NCBI RefSeq assembly: GCF_039904985.1
Contig: NZ_CP157005.1
Location: 496,001-560,000 of the forward strand
Reading direction: 5' to 3'
DNA: 64,000 nt
DNA from: Methylomonas sp. AM2-LC
GTDB taxonomy: Bacteria; Pseudomonadota; Gammaproteobacteria; Methylococcales; Methylomonadaceae
The translations under genes were made by a program, and so were the position numbers. The notes under the pieces are model-generated. The model did no database searches. It worked only from the letters and a program-made list of their open reading frames with translations, and was not told where the DNA came from. Positions 27,591 through 35,037 of this stretch are shown in pieces. Positions within the stretch are counted from its first letter, which is position 1. Every line of letters starts with the position of its first letter.

Positions 27591-27818
27591 TATAAGGCCA
27601 GTTTTAAAAGTCGATTTTTGCCTTCGAGGTTGCGATGTAGGCCACGAACGACCAAGAGTCACTACCCTTCTATTTAATGTTGCAATTGAGGAATTGTAGT
27701 TGCCGAATGCGTAGCTAAATACGTCATTCCACTACAAGCTGGCAGTTCACTGAATTTTTTATTTTTCGACCAAAAACCTTGTCAAGCTTTTTTTTAATTA
27801 TTTACGCTGAATAGTTAC

Positions 27819-27826
27819 GATTTATA
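27819..27826. repeat. Target-site duplication, right copy (GATTTATA)
   Basis: Directly after the IS66 right end, matching 26072-26079. Confidence 0.92.
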
Positions 27827-28053
27827 TTCCTTACTCTAAATTCGTTGGTCCAGAACATGATCCATTATTGATTGCTCCAGAATATGGATTTTCTGTATCA
27901 ATTGAAGCTCGTACTAAAAACGAAGCAGGCGAACATGTTATTTATCAGATTATGTCGAAAATTGTAAAACATGAAACTGATAGTCGCCTAATCAGCACTA
28001 CCCAATCATAGTTATTAAACAGATTTACATATCGTGTGCATGCCGCTGGCTTG

Positions 28054-28082
28054 TTGGTACAATATGCCACTATAACTAATTA
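28054..28082 (+). promoter_or_regulatory. Candidate aguA promoter
   Basis: TTGGTA (28054-28059), a 17-bp spacer and TAATTA (28077-28082), ending 17 bp before the aguA ATG. Spacing is ideal, the hexamers each deviate from consensus by one or two bases. It would give a very short leader. Confidence 0.4.
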
Positions 28083-28099
28083 TATTCAGGGAGTCACAC

Positions 28100-29131
28100 A
28101 TGATCCGTTTTCCAGCTGAATGGGAACCGCAATCTGCAGTCATTATCGCTTGGCCGCATACAAGCGGCGACTTTACTAATCTGTCGGCGGTAGAAAGCAA
28201 TTATCAGTTGATAGCCACCACCATCAGCCGCTTTCAGCCCTTGCTTATTTTGTGCAAAAATGGTGAGCATCAAGAGCACATTCAAGCCCAGTTAGGTAAT
28301 AATCCGGTTATTCATTATATTCATGCTGAATATAATGATATATGGTTGCGGGATACCGTGTTTTTAAGTATGGAATGGCAGCATCCCAAAGCTAAGTTGC
28401 AATTGCTTAACTTTAGATTTAACGGCTGGGGTAATAAATATCCTCATGAAGCAGATAATGCCTTAAATCTGACATTGTTTGCCCATCCCCTTTTTAAGGG
28501 GCATCCTACTGCGACAGTTAATTTGGTTTTGGAGGGAGGTAGTATCGAGTCGGATGGTGCGGGAACACTATTGACTACCAAAAACTGCCTGTTCAATCCT
28601 AACCGTAATCCCTCCTTATCGGCAGAATCGATAAGCAGTCAAGTGCAGAATTATCTGGGAGCTAAACGTATTTTATGGTTAGAACAGAATAATCTGGCGG
28701 GTGATGATACCGATGCGCACATCGACACGCTAGCACGTTTTGTCGATAGCCATACCATTGCTTATACCTGTTGTGATGATGAGAACGATCCGCATTACTT
28801 GGGGCTTAAAAGCATGGAAGCACAATTAAAAGCTTTTACCACTTGCGATGGGGAAGCCTATCAATTGGTCCCTTTACCTTTGCCTAAGCCCATTGTCGAT
28901 GAGCAAGGCGCACCTTTACCGGCTAATTATGCTAACTTTTTAATTATAAATGGTGCGGTGTTGGTGCCTGTTTATGAGGATGATATGGATAAAGTGGCTG
29001 TGGAGCGTTTAAGTGCCTGTTTTCCCTCGCATGAAATCATTCCTATACCCTGTCGGGCTTTAGTCCATCAGTATGGCAGTTTGCATTGCGCCAGCATGCA
29101 GATTCCGGCTTTTGTAACCTTAAACTTTTAA
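28100..29131 (+). CDS. aguA: Agmatine deiminase
   Basis: Converts agmatine to N-carbamoylputrescine and ammonia. The 343-residue protein is a peptidylarginine-deiminase-like fold: FPAEWEPQSAVIIAWPH at the N terminus, NDIWLRDTVF, GDDTDAHIDTLARF with catalytic Asp/His, and GSLHCASMQIP with the nucleophilic Cys near the C terminus. GGGAG precedes the ATG. Paired with aguB 31 bp downstream. With SpeD (1358-2137) this points to putrescine/spermidine synthesis from arginine. Confidence 0.93.
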   Translation: MIRFPAEWEPQSAVIIAWPHTSGDFTNLSAVESNYQLIATTISRFQPLLILCKNGEHQEHIQAQLGNNPVIHYIHAEYNDIWLRDTVFLSMEWQHPKAKLQLLNFRFNGWGNKYPHEADNALNLTLFAHPLFKGHPTATVNLVLEGGSIESDGAGTLLTTKNCLFNPNRNPSLSAESISSQVQNYLGAKRILWLEQNNLAGDDTDAHIDTLARFVDSHTIAYTCCDDENDPHYLGLKSMEAQLKAFTTCDGEAYQLVPLPLPKPIVDEQGAPLPANYANFLIINGAVLVPVYEDDMDKVAVERLSACFPSHEIIPIPCRALVHQYGSLHCASMQIPAFVTLNF

Positions 29132-29162
29132 GTCGAAGATATTATAGATAGGCTCGTTTTTT

Positions 29163-30047
29163 ATGAAAAACTCTCTTATTGCCTGCGCAGTGCAACAAAG
29201 TTGCAATAGTGGTCGGGAACGTAATCTTGCTTATTCACTCCAGCAGATTGAGTTGGCAGCACAACAACAAGCAGACTTGGTGGTTTTGCCGGAATTACAT
29301 CTTGACCATTATTTTTGTCAAAGTGAAGATACTGCTTGTTTTGATCTTGCGCAAAGCATTCCAGGCCCCAGTAGTTTTGTGTTGGCTGAGGCAGCTAAAA
29401 CACATAACATTGTTATTGTTGCCACTATTTTTGAAAAAAGAGCGCCAGGCCTGTATCACAATACGGCGGTAGTATTTGATAAAGACGGTAGTATTGCCGG
29501 TACTTTTCGAAAAATGCATATCCCAGATGATCCGGGGTTTTACGAAAAATTCTATTTCACCCCTGGGGATTTGGGATTTACGCCTATTTCGACTTCAATT
29601 GGTAAGTTGGGAGTGTTAATTTGTTGGGATCAATGGTATCCAGAAGCAGCACGATTAATGGCTTTGGCCGGAGCAGAGCTATTGATTTATCCAACTGCGA
29701 TCGGCTGGAATCCCTACGATGACCCATTAGAAAAACAGCGACAGTTGGATGCCTGGATTACTATTCAGCGTAGTCATGCAGTAGCGAATGGCATTCCCGT
29801 TATTTCCTGTAATCGCATTGGTTTTGAATCAGCACCAGATCAGGGTAGTGGTATCGATTTCTGGGGAAATAGTTTTATTGCGGGTCCACAGGGTGAAATT
29901 ATCACCAGCGCTGATCATATGCAAGACACTTTGTTGTTTGCCACTTTGACAGCCTCTCGCAGTGAACAAGTTCGGCAAATCTGGCCATTTTTACGTGATA
30001 GACGTATCGATAATTATGCAGATTTAGTCAGGCGTTATATAGATTAA
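29163..30047 (+). CDS. aguB: N-carbamoylputrescine amidase
   Basis: Nitrilase-superfamily enzyme hydrolysing N-carbamoylputrescine to putrescine, CO2 and ammonia. All three catalytic residues are in place: Glu in VVLPELHLDHYF, Lys in FRKMHIPDDPGFYEKFYF (abbreviated FRKMHIPDDP), Cys in GVLICWDQWYPEAARLM. Length 294 is normal. It forms a two-gene unit with aguA; a small dyad TGACC-TGATC-GGTCA follows about 60 bp after the stop. Confidence 0.95.
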   Translation: MKNSLIACAVQQSCNSGRERNLAYSLQQIELAAQQQADLVVLPELHLDHYFCQSEDTACFDLAQSIPGPSSFVLAEAAKTHNIVIVATIFEKRAPGLYHNTAVVFDKDGSIAGTFRKMHIPDDPGFYEKFYFTPGDLGFTPISTSIGKLGVLICWDQWYPEAARLMALAGAELLIYPTAIGWNPYDDPLEKQRQLDAWITIQRSHAVANGIPVISCNRIGFESAPDQGSGIDFWGNSFIAGPQGEIITSADHMQDTLLFATLTASRSEQVRQIWPFLRDRRIDNYADLVRRYID

Positions 30048-30303
30048 GAGTCGCTATTCAGTCTAAATTTGTACAGCTAGTGGGCTGTGTTGAAGCAACT
30101 GCGGAGTGTCTGACCTGATCGGTCATCCATTCTATAAAAACTTGCCTTTACAATGAATAGTTATCATTAAGGTATTACAAATGAGGTTACCCGTTGTAAG
30201 AAACCTTTAATTGCCAGCCTTCGCAAACTTATCAGCGTATATTTGTGCAGCTTCAGTATAATTGCCTCTCAAGCTTTTATAATAATAAGATGGGGAGAGC
30301 AAC

Positions 30304-31233
30304 ATGCAGGTGATTGAGTCATACATTGTAGAACAGTATCAGCGGTTGGTAGCAATGCCACAGTATCAGACACTCATGGAATTGCCACCTTTAAAGCGCT
30401 GGGCGGTGATAGTCGGTGTGTTTTTGTTGTCACAGTTGCTATTTTTTGGATTGTTGTATCTGTTGTTCGGTAAAACTGTAGTTATTGGTTTTATCGCCAG
30501 TATTTTGGCCGGCTTAGCAACGGGTGTTGGTGCTCTGCCCGCTTTGTTTTTTAAACAGATTTCTGAACGTTTGTTTGCCAGTATGTTAGGCATGGCGGCA
30601 GGTGTCATGTTGGCCGCTACCGCATTTTCTTTATTATTGCCCGGTATCGAATATGGCAATCAGATCTGGCCGCAAAAAGGTTTGTGGGTAGTTTCTTTGG
30701 GTATGCTACTGGGCGCGGCTTTTTTGCATTTTGCCGATAAACGTTTACCGCATTTACATTTTGATAGTGTACCTAATCATCACTTAGAATCTTTACAAAA
30801 AATTTCTTTATTTATCATTGCCATTACTATCCACAACTTTCCAGAAGGTATGGCTGTTGGTGTAAGTTTTGGTTCGGGTGAAATTAAAAATGGGTTGGTA
30901 CTTGCTATTGCGGTTGCCTTGCAAAATATACCAGAAGGTTTGGCTGTTGCCTTGCCACTGGTGGGGCTGGGCTATAACAAATGGCGTGCCGTTGGTCTGG
31001 CAACGCTGACAGGCTTGGTGGAGCCTGTTGGTGGATTCCTGGGTATCACCATGGTTACGCTGTTCTCTTCAATTTTACCTGTTGCGTTAGGTTTTGCCGG
31101 AGGAGCCATGCTCTTTGTTATTACCGAAGAAATCATTCCTGAAACACATGTCAATGGGCGCTCGCGTATTGCTACCTTCTCGTTAATGATCGGTTTTATT
31201 ATTATGATGATTTTGGATCGGATTTTGACCTAG
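30304..31233 (+). CDS. ZIP-family metal transporter
   Basis: A 309-residue membrane protein with eight predicted helices and the two ZIP binuclear metal-site motifs, ITIHNFPEGMAVG and VALQNIPEGLAVA, plus EEIIPETH near the end. Such proteins import Zn2+ (or Fe/Mn). A longer-than-usual cytoplasmic start (about 35 residues) precedes the first helix. GGGGAGAG lies just before the ATG. Eleven bp separate it from the GDT1 gene, so they are an operon. The 256 bp upstream contain two TATAAT hexamers (30260s, 30280s) without a good -35. Confidence 0.9.
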   Translation: MQVIESYIVEQYQRLVAMPQYQTLMELPPLKRWAVIVGVFLLSQLLFFGLLYLLFGKTVVIGFIASILAGLATGVGALPALFFKQISERLFASMLGMAAGVMLAATAFSLLLPGIEYGNQIWPQKGLWVVSLGMLLGAAFLHFADKRLPHLHFDSVPNHHLESLQKISLFIIAITIHNFPEGMAVGVSFGSGEIKNGLVLAIAVALQNIPEGLAVALPLVGLGYNKWRAVGLATLTGLVEPVGGFLGITMVTLFSSILPVALGFAGGAMLFVITEEIIPETHVNGRSRIATFSLMIGFIIMMILDRILT

Positions 31234-31244
31234 TGATATAAACA

Positions 31245-31904
31245 ATGGATGCTTTCAGTGAAATAATAAAACCTTTCTTGCATACCGATATCAAAGAGTT
31301 TTTTGTGTCGACGTGCAGTAGTTTTGCGTTGATTTCAGCGGCAGAAATGGGTGATAAAAGTCAGTTAATGTGCGTGATGCTGGCATCACGCTATCGAACC
31401 CTACCCGTAATTAGTGGTGCAAGTGCCGCTTTTCTGTTTTTAAATAGTTTGGCCGTAATATTTGGCACTGCAATTGCCAATTGGTTACCAGACTACATTG
31501 TAGCTGCATGCATTGCATTATTGTTTATAGTGTTTGGTTTGCATGCACTGTGGCAAGATGACGGGGAAGACGATCCTAGTTTGCCCGAAAAAAGTAATCA
31601 CAATATTTTCTTTAGTACGTTTTTGTTGATCACTGTTGCTGAGTTTGGCGATAAAACCCAATTGGCCGTAGTTGCACTGAGCAGTACGGCTCAACCGCTG
31701 GCCATTTGGCTAGGATCCTCTCTGGCGCTCATTTCAGGCGCAATGCTGGGGATTGTTGCCGGTCGTAAATTTTTACAAAAAATACCGCTAAGCTTATTAC
31801 ATAAAATGAGTGGTGGCATTTTTCTGCTTTTAGCTTGTGTCGCTGTTTATAAAACCTATACCGGCTTGCTGGAAGCCAAGTTGCTATCTGCTTGGCTGTT
31901 TTAG
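31245..31904 (+). CDS. GDT1/TMEM165 (UPF0016) family cation exporter
   Basis: A 219-residue membrane protein with the duplicated family motif E-x-G-D-K-(T/S): ISAAEMGDKSQLM in the first half and TVAEFGDKTQLAV in the second, separated by an acidic loop (DDGEDDPS). Bacterial relatives such as MntX and Mnx export Mn2+; eukaryotic ones exchange Ca2+/Mn2+. Coupled to the ZIP gene upstream. Confidence 0.9.
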   Translation: MDAFSEIIKPFLHTDIKEFFVSTCSSFALISAAEMGDKSQLMCVMLASRYRTLPVISGASAAFLFLNSLAVIFGTAIANWLPDYIVAACIALLFIVFGLHALWQDDGEDDPSLPEKSNHNIFFSTFLLITVAEFGDKTQLAVVALSSTAQPLAIWLGSSLALISGAMLGIVAGRKFLQKIPLSLLHKMSGGIFLLLACVAVYKTYTGLLEAKLLSAWLF

Positions 31905-31905
31905 A

Positions 31906-31937
31906 TGTCAACGCTTACCAGAGTTAAAGCGTTGACA
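31906..31937. terminator. Hairpin between convergent GDT1 and rnd genes
   Basis: TGTCAACGCTT (31906-31916) pairs perfectly with AAGCGTTGACA (31927-31937), starting 2 bp after the GDT1 stop. Short T content on either side; a bidirectional terminator is likely from position. Confidence 0.6.
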
Positions 31938-31954
31938 ATTCTAGGTATTTGGTT

Positions 31955-33103
31955 TTACACTTTACTAATGACAACTGTATCCGGTTTTAGGCTCAATACA
32001 AACTCTCCTTGTAATAACCCCTGTAATTCACGTCCAGCCATGTTATAGCGCCAACCCTGTAATAGCAGGCAATCTTCATCATCGAATAAAAGCGCCTCTA
32101 AATCTTTTCGCGTAGCCAGAATCACTGGATTTAAAGAGTTTTCTTCCGCGCGTATGCGGACAACAGCACTTAATACATCCAATATCGCTTCATGTTGCTG
32201 AGTTTTTTTACTTGATCGCTCTTTTTCAGAAAAAGGTTTAGGCGGGCGTTGTCTAGCGGTTGCTACCAATTCACACAAGACTTTTCCGTAGCGATTTACC
32301 GTACGTTCGCTCATATTGCGTATTTTGGACAACTCACCCAGTGTTATCGGTTGTAGTTTTGCCAGTTCCAGTAGAAAATCATCTTGCAGCAACCAGTTAC
32401 GTGGCTTATTTTCTTCTTGTGCAGTCTGTTCTCGCCATTCTGTTAAGGCTTGCATAATAGACAATTGCTTGCCAGTCAATTTATTTTTGCCGCGAATTTT
32501 CAACCATGCATTTTCTGGCGAAATTTGATACAGCTCTGAGTTATTTAATAATTCGAAATCACTGTTTAACCAATCAAGACGTCCCAGTTTTTCCAGTTGT
32601 TCACACATCAATGTATAAATTTTACATAAATAAATTACATCATCTGCGGCATATTGAATCTGATCGGCGCTTAATGGTCTTTCCGACCAATCGGTACGGG
32701 TATGGGCTTTGTTTAAATTAATATTCAGAAAACTGGATACCAGCATGGCGTAGCCAGGATTTTCCTGAAAACCAAGTAAAGGTGCAGCAATTTGAGTGTC
32801 AAATATTGGTCCGGGAATTTTGCCAGTAATTTGATAAAAAATTTCTAAGTCCTGTCGACATGCATGGAGTACTTTAACAATCTTCGGATTGTATATTGCT
32901 TCCAGTAATGGTGTTAAATCACTAATGGCTAAAGGATCTACACAAGCTACCCAATCGGGTGAGGCAATTTGCAATAGGCAAAACTTGGGATAATAGGTCT
33001 TTTCTCTCAGAAATTCAGTGTCTAGTGCTATCCACGGCTGCTGACTAATCAGTTGACAAAGTGCATCAAGTTGGTCGGGATTGTTTATATATTGAATGGT
33101 CAT
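31955..33103 (-). CDS. rnd: Ribonuclease D
   Basis: 3'-5' exoribonuclease that trims tRNA and other stable RNA 3' ends. The 382-residue protein has DEDD-family exonuclease motifs ALDTEFLREKTYYPKFCLLQ (trimmed), HACRQDLEIF and QYAADDVIYL (DEDDy tyrosine), then an HRDC domain (LTEWREQTAQEENKPRNWLLQDD, trimmed) and a second helical domain. Normal length. Alone on its strand. Confidence 0.94.
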   Translation of the reverse strand: MTIQYINNPDQLDALCQLISQQPWIALDTEFLREKTYYPKFCLLQIASPDWVACVDPLAISDLTPLLEAIYNPKIVKVLHACRQDLEIFYQITGKIPGPIFDTQIAAPLLGFQENPGYAMLVSSFLNINLNKAHTRTDWSERPLSADQIQYAADDVIYLCKIYTLMCEQLEKLGRLDWLNSDFELLNNSELYQISPENAWLKIRGKNKLTGKQLSIMQALTEWREQTAQEENKPRNWLLQDDFLLELAKLQPITLGELSKIRNMSERTVNRYGKVLCELVATARQRPPKPFSEKERSSKKTQQHEAILDVLSAVVRIRAEENSLNPVILATRKDLEALLFDDEDCLLLQGWRYNMAGRELQGLLQGEFVLSLKPDTVVISKV

Positions 33104-33242
33104 AGTAAATGGTAAAAAAGGGAGGCTGATCGGTTCACCAGCTTAACAAGGCATTCTACTACTGATCGGGTAGTTGGTTAATTTTCAGGCTCTTGATGTG
33201 AACTGCTTTTTTAATTTTGCAGAGCAACCAGAGCTTGCTTTG

Positions 33243-33740
33243 CTAAGTTTTGTTTGTTTTGCGGTTGGATTTAACGCGTTTGATAGCTAGTTTTCGTTCG
33301 CCAAGTTTGGCTTCTGAAAGTAGCTGGAAAATGTCGGCTGGCATCCCATCCGGCAATTCTACCAGTGTGTAATTATGTCGAATATCTATTTTACCTATTC
33401 TTTTTTTATCAACACCTGACTCTTGTATCAACACTGTTTCAATTTGTTCTTTTTCGACTTGATGCTGACTGCCTACATCCAGTCGATAGCGTACAAAACG
33501 ATATCTTGCTTTAACAGATTCAGGAACGGAGCTGGCTACAATTAAGGGTGGTGATGCAATTTGTGACTGTTGTCTAAACAGTAATGCTGCTGCGCAATCC
33601 AATACGTCTCTATTGATGCGAATTGCCATAGCGTTTATCGCCTTGCGTTCTGTATCCAGATTTTGTGTATCAATAATCTGTTGTAAGTGCAAATCAAGGC
33701 AATGTATCAAGTCATCGCTGGCAGAGTTGTCAGTATGCAT
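33243..33740 (-). CDS. Stand-alone DbpA-type RNA-binding domain protein
   Basis: A 165-residue protein with no helicase core. Its C-terminal half (IGKIDIRHNYTLVELPDGMP...LSEAKLGERKLAIKR, abbreviated) matches the RRM-like domain at the end of DEAD-box helicases DbpA/DeaD (PF03880), where IDIRxxFTxVEVP is the signature; a basic tail KRVKSNRKTNKT follows. The N-terminal half is helical and unfamiliar. It begins 1 bp after the surA stop region, so is co-transcribed with lptD-surA. The RNA target is unknown. Confidence 0.8.
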   Translation of the reverse strand: MHTDNSASDDLIHCLDLHLQQIIDTQNLDTERKAINAMAIRINRDVLDCAAALLFRQQSQIASPPLIVASSVPESVKARYRFVRYRLDVGSQHQVEKEQIETVLIQESGVDKKRIGKIDIRHNYTLVELPDGMPADIFQLLSEAKLGERKLAIKRVKSNRKTNKT

Positions 33741-35024
33741 TTACAGTTTATCCATATCGATTTCAACATAAGCTTCATCCCGTAAACGTCTCAACCATAA
33801 TTCGGTTTCTTCCTCTATTTTGCGTTTTCTAATTTCTTCTTTAACTTTATCTTTTTTAAATTGTTCGCTGTTATCCTGATTTTCTCTATCAAGAACCTGA
33901 ATTATGTGCCAACCAAACTGAGTTTGTACGGGTTGACTGATTTCATTAATAGCGAGTTTATTCATGGCCTCTTCGAATGGCGGCACCAAGGCTCCTGGAA
34001 CTACCCAATCCAGTGAGCCGCCATTAATGGCTGATCCTTTATCATCGGAATGAGCGCGAGCAAGCGTTGCAAAATCATCGCCATTTATTACTCTGTCACG
34101 TAATGCTTGTAAGCGCTTTTGCGCATCCGAATCGTCTATCAATTCATTTGTTTTTAATAATATATGCCGAACTTTGGTTTTAGTGACGATATGCTGACCA
34201 GCGCCCTCAATGTCCAGTATTTTTATGATATGAAAACCGCTGGGACTGCGGATAGGGTCAGAAACATCGCCGCGTCCCATGCTGGTCACTGAGTCTGCGA
34301 ATAAAGTTGGAATTTGGCCAAGGTTACGCCACCCTAAATCACCGCCTTTAAGCGCATTATCATCGTTTGAAACGCTCACCGCCATTTGATTAAAATCCTT
34401 GCCTGAGCGTAACTCGCTGACAACTTGGTCAGCTTTATCTTTGGCTTTTTGTATGGCAGAAGAGGATGCAGCCTCGGAAACAGAAATAAGAATATGACCA
34501 AGATGGTATTGGGAGTTGCTCAGGCCCGCCTTACTTTGTGTTTCCATATAGTGTTCAACTTCGGCGTCGGTCACTTTTATGCGGCTACCAATTTCCCTGC
34601 CTCTCAGTTGATTGATTATGATTTCATTACGCAGATTTTCTTCAAAACCTTTGTAATCCATGCCTTGTTTGGTTAATTCTTTATGAAAAGCTTCCACGCT
34701 TAAACCATTTCGGGAGGCAATGTCACTGACAGAGTTACGCAGCATTTCATCACTCACTTGTATGCCTGAGCGGGCGGCTAATTGGCGCTGTAATTTATCA
34801 ATAATCATGCGTTCAATGACCTGTTTACGCAATATTTGTTCAGGTGGCATCATGACATTGGTGCTTTTCAGCTTGGCGGTAATGGCCGCTACTTCTTGAT
34901 TAAGTTCGTGTGCCAAAATAACATCATCTTCAACTACAGCCACTATTCTATCTAGAACCCGTGCCTGAGCTTCAGAGTTAAATAACACGACAAAAAGCCA
35001 TATAACAATAAAAAAAATCTTCAT
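33741..35024 (-). CDS. surA: Periplasmic chaperone/peptidyl-prolyl isomerase SurA
   Basis: Chaperone that escorts outer-membrane proteins, including LptD. It has a signal peptide (MKIFFIVIWLFVVLFNSEAQA, cleaved about residue 21), a SurA N-terminal chaperone domain (RVLDRIVAVVEDDVILAHEL), and two parvulin domains: one around QYHLGHILISV...GGDLGWRNLGQIP and one around KVRHILLKTNELI...GGSLDWVVPGALVPPFE (abbreviated). 427 residues, normal. Thirteen bp after lptD, the classic lptD-surA order. Confidence 0.96.
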   Translation of the reverse strand: MKIFFIVIWLFVVLFNSEAQARVLDRIVAVVEDDVILAHELNQEVAAITAKLKSTNVMMPPEQILRKQVIERMIIDKLQRQLAARSGIQVSDEMLRNSVSDIASRNGLSVEAFHKELTKQGMDYKGFEENLRNEIIINQLRGREIGSRIKVTDAEVEHYMETQSKAGLSNSQYHLGHILISVSEAASSSAIQKAKDKADQVVSELRSGKDFNQMAVSVSNDDNALKGGDLGWRNLGQIPTLFADSVTSMGRGDVSDPIRSPSGFHIIKILDIEGAGQHIVTKTKVRHILLKTNELIDDSDAQKRLQALRDRVINGDDFATLARAHSDDKGSAINGGSLDWVVPGALVPPFEEAMNKLAINEISQPVQTQFGWHIIQVLDRENQDNSEQFKKDKVKEEIRKRKIEEETELWLRRLRDEAYVEIDMDKL

Positions 35025-35037
35025 TATGCTTTAGATA

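Larger units (their letters stand above)
26080..27818. mobile_element. IS66-family insertion sequence, 1739 bp, single-gene type
   Basis: Bounded by perfect 17-bp terminal inverted repeats: GTAACTATTCAGCGTAA at 26080-26096 and its complement at 27802-27818, with GATTTATA duplicated on both sides. It carries only the large transposase (minus strand) and no tnpA/tnpB accessory genes, as in the ISBst12-like branch of IS66. Matching ends and the exact duplication imply a complete, fairly recent insertion, potentially still mobile. Confidence 0.93.
25575..28011 (+). pseudogene. SAM-dependent methyltransferase gene, split by an IS66 element
   Basis: The 5' part (25575-26079) encodes motif I ALDMGCGSGYFAFLL, VVGVDFNQDAI and IIVFNFNYYPSNG, a class I methyltransferase with an HemK/MTS-like catalytic strand. 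The 3' part (27827-28011) encodes YIPYSKFVGPEHDPLLIAPE to SRLISTTQS and a TAG stop. Removing 26080-27818 and one 8-bp duplicate gives one uninterrupted 229-residue frame, so the insertion is the only lesion. Read into the element, the frame stops at 26094-26096. AGGTGA precedes ATG 25575; ATG 25539 is an alternative start. Substrate unknown. Confidence 0.88.

Noticed and set aside
30150..30180. Fur-like sequence (ATGAATAGTTATCATTA) upstream of the ZIP gene
   Set aside because: Only one arm fits the Fur consensus, and AT-rich DNA yields such half-matches often.
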